This document shows, piece after piece, positions 18,801 to 25,951 of a stretch of 64,000 nt of DNA. The notes under the pieces were generated by a model. That model saw only the letters and a program-made list of their open reading frames with translations. It was not told the origin of the DNA and searched no databases. The stretch comes from Gemmatimonadota bacterium. Its GTDB lineage: Bacteria; Gemmatimonadota; Gemmatimonadetes; Gemmatimonadales; Gemmatimonadaceae. The position numbers and the translations under genes were made by a program. How positions within the stretch are numbered: position 1 is the first letter of the stretch; each line of letters begins with the position of its first letter. Location of the stretch: contig BJHH01000001.1 of the NCBI GenBank assembly GCA_014192065.1, positions 248,001 through 312,000 of the forward strand, written 5' to 3'.

Positions 18801-19607
18801 GCGCGAATCGGGGGCCTCGCACCGCTGACCACCTACGCGCGTGCGCGCGTCGCCATTCCCGACCTCGTGCGTACCGTCGGCACCTTTGCGGCGTGGGCCG
18901 ACTCGTCGGTCGAGAAATCGTTCCAGACGCAGAGGGGGAAGATGTCGCGGATGAAGGTGGTAACACTCGACCAGACCGCGTTTATGAATCGTGGCGACCG
19001 GTTCGAAGCGGTGCCCCTTGCGAGCGAAGCGCAGCTGGCACCGGCCTTTGCCGCCGCGATCGCCGACTTTGACGGCGACGGCACGGAAGATCTGTTCCTC
19101 GGCCAGAATTTTTCGCAGACGACGATTGGTTGGCCGCGCGCCGACGCCGGCCGTGGCCTCCTCTTGCAGAACGATGGGACCGGCAAGCTCGTGCCGTTGA
19201 CCGGGCGACGTTCGGGTCTGGTGATCTACGGAGATCAGCGTGGCGCGGCGTACGCCGATTACGATGGCGACGGCCGGCTCGATCTCGCGGTCTCGCAAAA
19301 CGCGGGCGCGACGCGCCTGTTCCACAACAGGGGTGCGCGGCCGGCGCTCCGCGTTCGCGTGAAGGGTACCGCATCCAATCCCGATGGAGTCGGCGTGCAG
19401 CTTCGCCTAGTCTACGGCGAACGGATGGGGCCGGTGCGTGAGGTGCAGGCCGGTTCGGGGTACTGGTCGCAGAACGGCGCGGTGCAGCTGTTGGGAAAGG
19501 CGGCTGAGCCGACGGCGATCTGGGTGCGCTGGCCGGGCGGTGCGGTCACGCGCGTGGCGGTGCCGTCGGGCGCGCGCGAAGTGGTCGTGTCGCCACCACC
19601 GCGCTGA
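15804..19607 (+). CDS. Large secreted FG-GAP/VCBS-repeat protein with two UnbV (CRTAC1-like) modules
   Basis: A 1267-residue protein; the N-terminal signal has a lipobox-like SAAC. It contains many FG-GAP/VCBS calcium-binding blades of the form D-x-D-G-D-G-x-x-D-L, for example DVDGDGRVDLFL and DFDGDGTEDLFLG, which build a beta-propeller. The first half ends in an UnbV/ASPIC-like domain (about 570-650, VAVGGLYMSHSDYV...WRDGR), and the second half repeats the plan and ends in another (about 1185-1265, VQAGSGYWSQNG...IWVRWPGG). A repetitive Ala/Asn/Glu linker encoded by 15-bp repeats joins them. UnbV/CRTAC1 proteins are secreted or surface-bound; their enzymology is unknown. The 4-nt overlap with the haloperoxidase gene implies joint production. 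Confidence 0.9.
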   Translation: MTAIRIVKCRALVARAWTALGLVALVSAACGPRPTSAWHAEAGYRWRDLDVRGGRAGFTQMGSSTTGIAFENTVSESSLVANRILGQGAGVALGDVDGDGRVDLFLARTEGCSALFRNLGGWRFEEVTVAAGVGACGRHATGTAFADLDADADLDLVLLATTGPNTIFLNDGAGKFAEHRDLGLDTTGRGGVTVAMADVDGSGKLALYVANYNAYNIEDRVPPQQRAFSQLVRPAGKDQAGKDRYAVMDDFQRDYKLVDRPDLGGMRLSQRAAADEFYVSDGKGHFTREAMTAGRFRDATGARITETAESFTLGARFADLNGDGAPDLYVGNDFEDRDQLWFNDGRGGFRLGGWTAQRQLSNSTMGIDVGDVNGDGLLDLFCVDMLANDSHQLRTQIPTSTSFPKQPGDLTSQLQYQRNSLYINRGDGTFAEAAQYAGVAASGWSWGTMFLDVDLDGWQDILVANGHLWDIMDADVQEGLQNRLNSFDWRRLRWQFPKLALKNVAYRNRGDLTFEDASLSWGFGLEDDVSHALAAADLDDDGDLDVVVNRLDAPALILRNNAKAARVAVRLQGDAPNTQAVGAVIRLEGGAVPLQIREVAVGGLYMSHSDYVASFAMGTSDSATLVVQWRDGRRTTIAGVRGNRMYEIRATASAVTPSANAASANAELANAELARSTQAEESANSALFVDVSADLRAHTHSEAAFDDWGRQFLLPDALSPLGPGVAWFDTDRDGNEELLVGAGKGGRIAQFQNVGGRMAPTAALFPVAAASLTGVIGVAEGTRTRLFAGVSTWQALSDSEMVAQPAVIGMTLHRGIPAAAADALVGSHASATGPIAVADYDGDGALDLFVGSRAIPMGYPLPPSSGLFKSVNGRFVHDTVNAAELNAVGMVSAATFADLNGDGHADLLLAREWDSILLLLNDGRGRFTRAPASWGLDRFTSRWNGVATGDLDGDGRLDLVATSWGRNTPMQADSARPLVVLHGPVGSRGEQEMILARHDARIGGLAPLTTYARARVAIPDLVRTVGTFAAWADSSVEKSFQTQRGKMSRMKVVTLDQTAFMNRGDRFEAVPLASEAQLAPAFAAAIADFDGDGTEDLFLGQNFSQTTIGWPRADAGRGLLLQNDGTGKLVPLTGRRSGLVIYGDQRGAAYADYDGDGRLDLAVSQNAGATRLFHNRGARPALRVRVKGTASNPDGVGVQLRLVYGERMGPVREVQAGSGYWSQNGAVQLLGKAAEPTAIWVRWPGGAVTRVAVPSGAREVVVSPPPR
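17778..17822 (+). repeat. 15-bp tandem repeat (3 copies) in the UnbV protein gene
   Basis: Units 17778-17792, 17793-17807 and 17808-17822. Units 2 and 3 are identical (GCGAATGCGGAGTTG) and the first differs at three bases. It encodes an Ala-Asn-Ala-(Ser/Glu)-rich linker between the two propeller/UnbV halves; the length (multiple of 3) keeps the frame. Confidence 0.9.
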
Positions 19608-19643
19608 TTACGGTCGAGTCAGCGCGGCAGAGCTACGCGTCGG

Positions 19644-21512
19644 CTAGGGCCGTCGCTGCTGCGACTGCTTCATTTCCAGTGCGCGAACTAAGTACGCTTT
19701 CGCGTCGGCGAGATTGGGCTGGATCGCCAACGCGCTCTGAAACTTTAAGATCGCCTCGTCGAACTTCTCGCTGCGGGCGAGGGCGACTCCCCAGTTGAGC
19801 AATGCGTCGGCGTTGTCGGGGCGGAGTGAAAGCGCCATGCGGTAGCGTTCGATCGCCTCGTCTGGTCGCCCGAGTCGCACGAGCGCGTTGCCCCAGTTCA
19901 GGTGCGCCGTGGAGTTTTCGGGGTTGAGCGCGATCGCTTGTGCATAAAGCCGAATCGACTGCTCGGCATTGCCCTGCCGTGCGACAGCGATGCCCCAGTT
20001 GGAATACGCCTCGTCGTACGTCGGCTTCAGTGAAATCGCGCGCTGATAATGGACGAGCGCTTCGTCCACCCTGTCGAGTCGGACGAGTGCGACGCCGAAG
20101 TTGTTGTGTCCCTCGGCGTAGGTCGAGTCGAGCGCGAGCGCGCGCACGAAGTGGGCGACCGCCTCGTCGACCCGATCCTGCCGCACGAACTCCGTGGCAA
20201 GCTGCCCGTGCGCGATCGGAGACGATGGATCGACCGCCACGGCGCGTGACCAGAGCGACTCGGAGTTGTGCCAGACCTTGGTCTGCTGCCAGGTGGCAAC
20301 GCCGAGCGCGAAGACGACCGCCGCTGCGATCAGGCGCGACGCCAAGGCCCACCGTTGGGACAGCACGAGCAACGCGCCACCAGCGAGAATGGCGAGCGCC
20401 GGCGCGGCGTGATAGGTGTACCGGTCGGCGGCGATCTGAGGGCCGTTCTGCACGAACCCGATGGTCGGCAGCAGGACAACGCCAAACGTGACCAGCGTGA
20501 CGGTCAGCGCGACGTGGCGCTTCCGCGCACTCCACGCCACACCGGCAACAGCGGCCGCGACGACATAGGCCGCGAGAAAGGGTGGGTTCGAGGGATCGAT
20601 CTCATTTGGCATTTCGTATAGCGGCGAAAGCCCGACCGGCAGGAGGGTTTTCGCGAGGTAGAACGCGAAGCTATATGCGCTGACGGCGAGTTTTCCGCCG
20701 AGCGCCAGCTGATCGGGTGGTTTGAGCGCGACGAGCGACAGTCCGGCGGTGAGAGCGGCGAGCAACGCGAATGGCAGGAGTTCGGTATACACCCGCCTCG
20801 CGTCAGCGCCGAAGATCCCGCCCGGGCCCGGCAACCGCTTCAGCGGATAGCAGTTGAGTATGAGGAGCACCGCCGGTACGGTCATCACGCTGGCCTTGGC
20901 GAGCAGGCCGCACGCGAACACGCCGACGGCGGCCCAGTACCAGCGCCGGGTGGCACTCGCGTCGCGGGCGCGGAGATAACAGGCCACCGTGAGTGTGAAG
21001 CAGCATCCGGACAGCACGTCGCGCCGCTCGGTGATCCACGCCACCGATTCCACACGAAGTGGATGGACCGCGAAAACGAGCGCCGCAAACACCGACGCAT
21101 AGGTGAGCGGCGAGGCGCCGTGTGCCGATCTCAGCGCAGGCGCCGCCAGTTGCAGGAGCCGGCGCGCGACGAAGTAGATCAGCACGGCGTTTACCGCGTG
21201 CAGCACGACGTTGGTGGCGTGGTAGCCGGTCGGATTCATACCCCATGCGAGGTAGTCGAGTCCAAGCGTCATCCACGACAGCGGGATGTAGTGGCCCATG
21301 TGAAACGTCGTCCACATCCACGCCAGCTGCTCGGCGCCCAACCCACGCCAATGCGGGTTGTTCAGGAAGTTGCGGTCGTCGTCCCATGCCACGAACCCGG
21401 CGGAGAAGGCCGGAACGAAGGCGGCGATCGTCAACAGCGCGACGACTGCCGGTGCGACCCACGACGGAGCTCCTGAGCCGGATTGCGCGGACCCGCTGTT
21501 GCGACGCGTCAT
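19644..21512 (-). CDS. GT-C-type membrane protein with C-terminal TPR repeats (TMTC-like)
   Basis: A 622-residue protein. The N-terminal about 400 residues hold around ten membrane helices, and the first periplasmic loop carries an acidic motif W43-D-D-D46 typical of GT-C fold, lipid-linked-sugar glycosyltransferases (compare the eukaryotic O-mannosyltransferases TMTC1-4). The C-terminal about 220 residues are five or six 34-residue TPR units with the pattern A-x-x-x-W-G-x-A-x-x-x-x-x-x-x-x-E-A. It probably glycosylates secreted proteins or displays a peptide-binding TPR domain; the reaction is inferred from fold alone. The start at 21512 avoids a polar 17-residue extension. It converges with the UnbV gene, with 36 nt between stops. 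Confidence 0.82.
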   Translation of the reverse strand: MTRRNSGSAQSGSGAPSWVAPAVVALLTIAAFVPAFSAGFVAWDDDRNFLNNPHWRGLGAEQLAWMWTTFHMGHYIPLSWMTLGLDYLAWGMNPTGYHATNVVLHAVNAVLIYFVARRLLQLAAPALRSAHGASPLTYASVFAALVFAVHPLRVESVAWITERRDVLSGCCFTLTVACYLRARDASATRRWYWAAVGVFACGLLAKASVMTVPAVLLILNCYPLKRLPGPGGIFGADARRVYTELLPFALLAALTAGLSLVALKPPDQLALGGKLAVSAYSFAFYLAKTLLPVGLSPLYEMPNEIDPSNPPFLAAYVVAAAVAGVAWSARKRHVALTVTLVTFGVVLLPTIGFVQNGPQIAADRYTYHAAPALAILAGGALLVLSQRWALASRLIAAAVVFALGVATWQQTKVWHNSESLWSRAVAVDPSSPIAHGQLATEFVRQDRVDEAVAHFVRALALDSTYAEGHNNFGVALVRLDRVDEALVHYQRAISLKPTYDEAYSNWGIAVARQGNAEQSIRLYAQAIALNPENSTAHLNWGNALVRLGRPDEAIERYRMALSLRPDNADALLNWGVALARSEKFDEAILKFQSALAIQPNLADAKAYLVRALEMKQSQQRRP

Positions 21513-21683
21513 GTCAGCACGGGAGGAACGAACCCGACCAACGGGCGCCGCGGATGCCAGCACCCTCGATGCGTTGGCCTACCCCGTTCGCCGATCATGC
21601 GCGCGGTGTCGCGTACGAGCTGCGCAGAGGCTGGGGCCACGATCCAGGAGGTGGCCACCATGCATACGAGTCTCAGGTACGTC

Positions 21684-22448
21684 TCACGGCTTGCCAGGGA
21701 TGCGCGTCCAGATGAGGATCGTGCCGCAGGGCACGGCGTTGGCGGAATGAGAAAACTGCGATGGAACCGTGGCGAACGAGTCGTAGAGTTCCATCGCTTC
21801 GACTGTGGTGGCCACCACGTCATCGACCTCCATTCCCCGCGCCCGTTGTCCGTCCAACCACAGGTCAGGGATGCAGCCCCCCCGCGGGCCGCTGTAGGTC
21901 GCGAATCGCACGCCCATGCGATTCGTGCCGATCTTCACCAGGATGACGCCGCGGCGAGTTTGGAGCGCGTCGCTCAGGCGAAGGCTGTTCCGATCGGTGA
22001 TGTCTTTGCGGGTGACAAATAGTCCGAGCCCCTGCGCCTTACGCTCGCCGAATGTGCGCAACCCTTCGAGCGCGCGCTGGTTGCGATCGCCTGCGACCGT
22101 CACGCCTGGAAGTTCCTGGGAAATGTCTTCCAGCTCCACCATGACCGTGTCCCACTGCTTGTTTCGTGCGCTGAGCAATGCTTCGATGGCGGAATAGCCG
22201 AGTCGGCGGATCGAAATGGTGACGGTGTCGATATTCAGCGTCCAGAGGCGAAACAGGCCGGCCGAATCAGTCCGGACCGCGATACCGGGAATCTCGACGG
22301 CTGCGTCGCGGATGCCTCGACCGTTCGCATCGCGGACGACACCGACGAGTTCGCGCAGAGTGGACTGCGCGCCGGCGCCAGCCGAGAGGATGGCCAGCCC
22401 GACAATCGCAGAGAATGGAAGCGTCAGCGTGGTCCGGGAGTACTTCAT
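21684..22448 (-). CDS. Short exported carboxypeptidase-regulatory + barrel-less plug-like protein
   Basis: A 254-residue secreted protein. The signal peptide ends near AGAGAQ. One carboxypeptidase-regulatory-like domain (about 30-110, LVGVVRDANGRGIRDAAVEI) is followed by a TonB-plug-like domain: GLGLFVTRKDITD (141-153), Cys192 in GGCIPDLWLDG, VEAMELYD, and Cys241 in the terminal PCGTILIWTR. There is no beta-barrel. The same module closes the proteins at 11057 and 37899; in this one and in 37899 the two cysteines are 49 residues apart, which suggests a structural disulfide. Divergent to the TPM gene. Function unknown; it could be a decoy or partner for TonB-linked receptors, but that is speculation. 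Confidence 0.75.
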   Translation of the reverse strand: MKYSRTTLTLPFSAIVGLAILSAGAGAQSTLRELVGVVRDANGRGIRDAAVEIPGIAVRTDSAGLFRLWTLNIDTVTISIRRLGYSAIEALLSARNKQWDTVMVELEDISQELPGVTVAGDRNQRALEGLRTFGERKAQGLGLFVTRKDITDRNSLRLSDALQTRRGVILVKIGTNRMGVRFATYSGPRGGCIPDLWLDGQRARGMEVDDVVATTVEAMELYDSFATVPSQFSHSANAVPCGTILIWTRIPGKP

Positions 22449-22660
22449 TAACTTCGAATCTCACCGGCCCGGCCGCTCGACGCCAGAGGGTGTGCCAGAT
22501 GCGGGAGGCGGGGTCGGCGCTGGTCTGGCCAGCCGTTAGTTTTCGCAGACGACCCGATTCGGGGTCTCCCAGCCTGCCCACGGCTCCCTCCTTGTCTATT
22601 CGCCCGATACTGCTGGCGCTTTCGATCTTTCCGCGTCCGCGCGCTGCGATAGCCTTGTGC

Positions 22661-23485
22661 GTGACCCGACTGGCGTTCGTCGCGCTGCTCTGTGCAGCCG
22701 CTGGCGACGCGCGGGCGCAGCAGCCGCTGACGATTCCGGCGCCACGCGGCATGCTCAGCGATTTCGCCGGCGTGGTGACGGCCGAACGGGCACAGCAGAT
22801 CGAAGCGCTCGCGCAATTCGTCCGTGCGAAGGGCGGTGGCGAGATCGCGGTGGTCACGTTGCCCGATCTGGCCGGGCGCGATGTCGCCGAGGTGGCGCTG
22901 CAGATTGGGCGCGAGTGGAAGGTTGGCGCGAACGCCGGCGTGGGCGATGCGCGGCGGAACGCTGGCGTCGTCGTCCTGGTGGTGCCGAAGGAGTCGAGCG
23001 CGGACGGACGCGGTTACATCAACATCCAGACCGGGCAGGGCGTCGAGGGTTTTATTCCAGACGCCGTGGCTGGCGACATCCGTCGCGAAGCGGTGCCGTA
23101 CCTCCAGCAGGCTGACTATGCTAGTGCGCTGCTGCTCATCACGCTGCGAATTTCCGAGCGCTACGCGACCGAGTTTGGGTTCTCGCTCGACTCGGCGGGC
23201 GTGCCGCGCGCCGGGCGCAGCAGAAATGCGCGGGGCACACCAAAGGGCGTGTCGCCGATCCTCGCCCTCATCGTGTTCGTGGGCCTCGTGCTGCTGTCCG
23301 GCCGCGGCAGCCGCGGTGGTGGCGCCGGCCGCAGTGGCTGCGCGGGCTTCATCCTCGGCCAGCTCATTGGGCAGGCGCTCGGCGGCCGTGGCGGCGGATT
23401 CGGTGGTGGGGGCGGTGGCGGCGGGTTCGGCGGGTTCGGTGGCGGCGGCGGGTTCTCGGGTGGCGGATCAAGCGGTAGCTGGTGA
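22661..23485 (+). CDS. TPM-domain (YgcG-type) membrane-anchored protein
   Basis: A 274-residue protein. A signal peptide (ending near ARAQQ) is followed by a TPM domain (about residues 28-180): GMLSDFAGVVTAERAQQIEALA, then IAVVTLPDL and the phrase GVVVLVVPKE. One membrane helix (ILALIVFVGLVLLS) and a long Gly-rich tail ending SGGGSSGSW close the protein, as in other YgcG-type TPM proteins. TPM proteins are found in bacterial membranes (often beside LemA) and in chloroplast photosystem II repair. The GTG at 22661 is the start that best fits the signal peptide; an upstream TTG near 22591 would add 23 residues. The first gene of a unit with the nucleotidyltransferase-like gene and LemA. Confidence 0.85.
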   Translation: MTRLAFVALLCAAAGDARAQQPLTIPAPRGMLSDFAGVVTAERAQQIEALAQFVRAKGGGEIAVVTLPDLAGRDVAEVALQIGREWKVGANAGVGDARRNAGVVVLVVPKESSADGRGYINIQTGQGVEGFIPDAVAGDIRREAVPYLQQADYASALLLITLRISERYATEFGFSLDSAGVPRAGRSRNARGTPKGVSPILALIVFVGLVLLSGRGSRGGGAGRSGCAGFILGQLIGQALGGRGGGFGGGGGGGGFGGFGGGGGFSGGGSSGSW

Positions 23486-23515
23486 CCAGATGACGGCACT
23501 GACCACGGAGTCGGT

Positions 23516-24229
23516 ATGACACTTGATGAGCTGGTGGCACAACTTAAGACGGCGCACGGCGACGCGTTGGCCGGGGTGGTTGTCTATGGGTCAACTGCGA
23601 CGGATATGACCGCCAAGAAAGGGCACAACGTCGTGGTGGTCGTGCACACGCTCGATCTGGCCGCGATGCAGGCCGATGGTGCGATCGGGCGGTCGTGGCA
23701 GGAAGCGGGCAATGCCGTGCCGCTCACGTTGACGGACGCGGAATGGCGCTCAAGTGTGGATGTGTTTGCGATCGAGCATGCAGACATCGCCGAGCGCCAT
23801 CGCGTGGTTTTTGCCGCGGACGGATTCGCGGTGAGCGACCGCGTGTCGATTCGTGACGAAGACGTGCGCCGTCAGCTGGAATATGAATCACTCGCGCTCC
23901 TGCTTTCGGTGCGGTCGGGGATTGTTGCGGCGGGCCGCGACGTGTCGGCGCGGCGCGCCTTGTTGGCGAGTCAGGCGAGCAGGGCCATCGCAATGTTCCG
24001 GGCGACCGTTCGCTTGAGTGGTGCAGCGCCTGCGGGCGATGCGGAAGCCGTCTGTGCACAGGCCGCGACCGTCGCTGGATTTGACCCCGCACCCTTTATG
24101 GCGGCGCATCTACAGCGCCGTAAGACCAAAGAGGTGCCGAAGGCAGAGCTCGACTCGACTCTTGGCGGATTCCATGCGGGCCTCGCCCGACTCGTGGCGT
24201 ACGTCGACACGAGGTCGCACGACCGATAG
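23516..24229 (+). CDS. Degenerate nucleotidyltransferase-fold protein
   Basis: A 237-residue cytoplasmic protein. The N-terminus begins like a minimal nucleotidyltransferase (GVVVYGSTATD, about 20-30), the GS loop that binds the nucleotide. However, the metal-binding acidic pair that should follow (DxD) is replaced by histidine and valine (KKGHNVVVVV), so catalysis is doubtful. The C-terminal half (about 120-230) is helical, with YESLALLLSVRSGI, similar to the HEPN-like or helical tails of such proteins. A GGAG sequence lies before the ATG. It sits between TPM (30 nt upstream) and LemA (48 nt downstream), usually neighbours, so it may belong to that membrane system. Function unproven. Confidence 0.65.
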   Translation: MTLDELVAQLKTAHGDALAGVVVYGSTATDMTAKKGHNVVVVVHTLDLAAMQADGAIGRSWQEAGNAVPLTLTDAEWRSSVDVFAIEHADIAERHRVVFAADGFAVSDRVSIRDEDVRRQLEYESLALLLSVRSGIVAAGRDVSARRALLASQASRAIAMFRATVRLSGAAPAGDAEAVCAQAATVAGFDPAPFMAAHLQRRKTKEVPKAELDSTLGGFHAGLARLVAYVDTRSHDR

Positions 24230-24277
24230 CGATATATTTCCTCCAGTATTCTTACTTTTTCGTGGGTGACAAAACAG

Positions 24278-24865
24278 ATGCGAATGACACGTTCGACCAT
24301 GGCGCCGGTCCTGTTGGCACTGACCGTGCTGACGTCCGGCTGCGGCTACAACACGATCCAGACCCTTGATGAGGGCGCGAATAAGTCCAAGCAGCAGATT
24401 TCGGTGCAGTTGCAGCGCCGAGCGGACCTCATTCCGAACCTCGTCGAGGTGGTGAAGGGGTTCGCGAAACAGGAGTCCGAAGTGTTCACAAACGTGGCAG
24501 AGGCGCGCGCAAAGTTGGCGGGTGCGGCGACGAGCGGTGACCTCGGCCAGATGTCCGCTGCATCAGGCCAGATGAATGGCGCCCTTGGTCGGCTGCTTGC
24601 GATCAGCGAGTCGTATCCGCAACTCAAGTCGAACGAGAACTTCATCCGCCTGCAGGATGAGTTGGCGGGCACGGAGAACCGCGTCGGTGTGGCGAGAACT
24701 GATTACAACACATCGGTGAGCGACTACAACACGTACATCCGCAAGTTCCCACAGCTGGTGACGGCCAAGGTGATGGGGATGAAGCCGCGCGAGTATTTCG
24801 AGTTGGAGAGTGCGGCAGCCGCGGCCGCACCGAAGGTGGAATTCTCGGCGCCCAAGCAACCGTAG
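24278..24865 (+). CDS. LemA-family lipoprotein
   Basis: A 195-residue LemA protein. The N-terminal signal has a lipobox (LTSGC), followed by the family signature: GYNTIQTLDEGANKSKQQI and QLQRRADLIPNLVEVVKG, then NVAEARAKL and LKSNENFIRLQDELAGTENR. It forms a four-helix bundle facing the periplasm. LemA is widespread and its precise role is unknown, but it is regularly linked to TPM-domain proteins, as here. The start could also be the GTG at 24266 or ATG at 24284. The C-terminus is Ala-rich. A strong hairpin follows 21 nt after the stop. Confidence 0.92.
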   Translation: MRMTRSTMAPVLLALTVLTSGCGYNTIQTLDEGANKSKQQISVQLQRRADLIPNLVEVVKGFAKQESEVFTNVAEARAKLAGAATSGDLGQMSAASGQMNGALGRLLAISESYPQLKSNENFIRLQDELAGTENRVGVARTDYNTSVSDYNTYIRKFPQLVTAKVMGMKPREYFELESAAAAAAPKVEFSAPKQP

Positions 24866-24886
24866 CGAAAGCAGGGTGGCATTGGT

Positions 24887-24917
24887 GAACGGCCCTCAGG
24901 TCATCTGAGGGCCGTTC
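24887..24917 (+). terminator. Hairpin terminator between lemA and the M23 gene
   Basis: A perfect 13-bp stem GAACGGCCCTCAG / CTGAGGGCCGTTC with loop GTCAT, located between two converging genes. It may serve both strands; no clear U-run is present on either side. Confidence 0.8.
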
Positions 24918-24951
24918 GCGCGTCTTGGCAGTAGCGATGACGCCGGGGTGG

Positions 24952-25902
24952 TCAGTTCGCGATTTTATCCGGGAGCACGTACCGGAGCGGATCGACCGGC
25001 TTGCCGTTCACGTGCACTTCATAGTGCAAGTGTGGTCCGATCGTGAGCCCGGTGTTACCAACCGTCGCGATCAGCTGTGCGCGCGACACCGCCTGGCCGT
25101 TACGCACCATGATGCGCGAGCAGTGAGCGAATCGCGTGACGATGCCATTGCCGTGGTCGATCTCGAACGTGTTGCCGAATCCGGCGACAAAACCCACGCT
25201 GCGCACGACACCGCTGGCGGGCGCGATGATCGGCGCGCCCATCGGGGCACTGACATCGATCCCTTCGTGCTGGCGGTTGCCATGGAGTATCGGGTGCATC
25301 CGGCTCTGCGAGAAACGACTCGAGAGCCAGCCCGTCGTGGGCATAATGGACGGCGTGTTGGCGATCCGCTCGAGGTTGCGGTTCAGTGTGTCGCTGACGG
25401 CACTGAAGCTCTGCACGAGTTCGCTGGCGCGGCGGGTGAGGTCGCCAATGTTCATCTTGTCGCCGCCAAAGTTGAGGCGGTTGAGGAACGGTTTGCGCGC
25501 TGGCGCCGAGGGAAGCACGGCGACCGAGCGGCGTGAATCGTCCGGCCGCGACTCAGCGCTGACGACGCCGGCCACCGACGCGAGCGAATCCTCGGGAATC
25601 CCGGCGAGCGCGCGGATCTCGCGGTCTCGCTGGCCAATGGCGTTGATCGTGTCGGTGAGCGCCAGCATCTGTCCATCGATGCCGTCCATCTGTGAACGAA
25701 GCCGTTCGTTTTCGGCAAAGAGCAGGCGGGCCGCTGGGGTGGCGTAGGGCGTGAAGAGGAAGACGATGGCGGCGAGCAGCAGCGTCGCGAGCGCGCCGGC
25801 GCCCCAGAGAATTCCACGCCGCCCGCGCTCGCTGACCGTGAATGAGCGCGGCCGCTTGTTGTCGGAGGGCACGACGAGGATCGTCCAGTGGCGCGGGGGC
25901 AT
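24952..25902 (-). CDS. M23-family peptidoglycan endopeptidase with membrane anchor
   Basis: A 316-residue protein: a basic N-terminus, one transmembrane helix (31-50), a coiled-coil segment (about 60-100), a linker, and a C-terminal M23 metallopeptidase domain. The zinc-binding residues are visible: H212 and D216 (HEGID) and the H290-L-H292 motif, in the usual order. Such membrane-anchored M23 proteins cut peptidoglycan cross-links or activate amidases during cell growth. The last gene of the dnaE-accA-ricT-metG unit, 49 nt after metG. The early phrase WTILVVPSDN is typical of the family in this lineage and in related phyla. Confidence 0.93.
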   Translation of the reverse strand: MPPRHWTILVVPSDNKRPRSFTVSERGRRGILWGAGALATLLLAAIVFLFTPYATPAARLLFAENERLRSQMDGIDGQMLALTDTINAIGQRDREIRALAGIPEDSLASVAGVVSAESRPDDSRRSVAVLPSAPARKPFLNRLNFGGDKMNIGDLTRRASELVQSFSAVSDTLNRNLERIANTPSIMPTTGWLSSRFSQSRMHPILHGNRQHEGIDVSAPMGAPIIAPASGVVRSVGFVAGFGNTFEIDHGNGIVTRFAHCSRIMVRNGQAVSRAQLIATVGNTGLTIGPHLHYEVHVNGKPVDPLRYVLPDKIAN

Positions 25903-25951
25903 CTTCAGAAGGTCGCCGAAACGGGGCTGATGGTCAACCGAGTGCCGGAGC

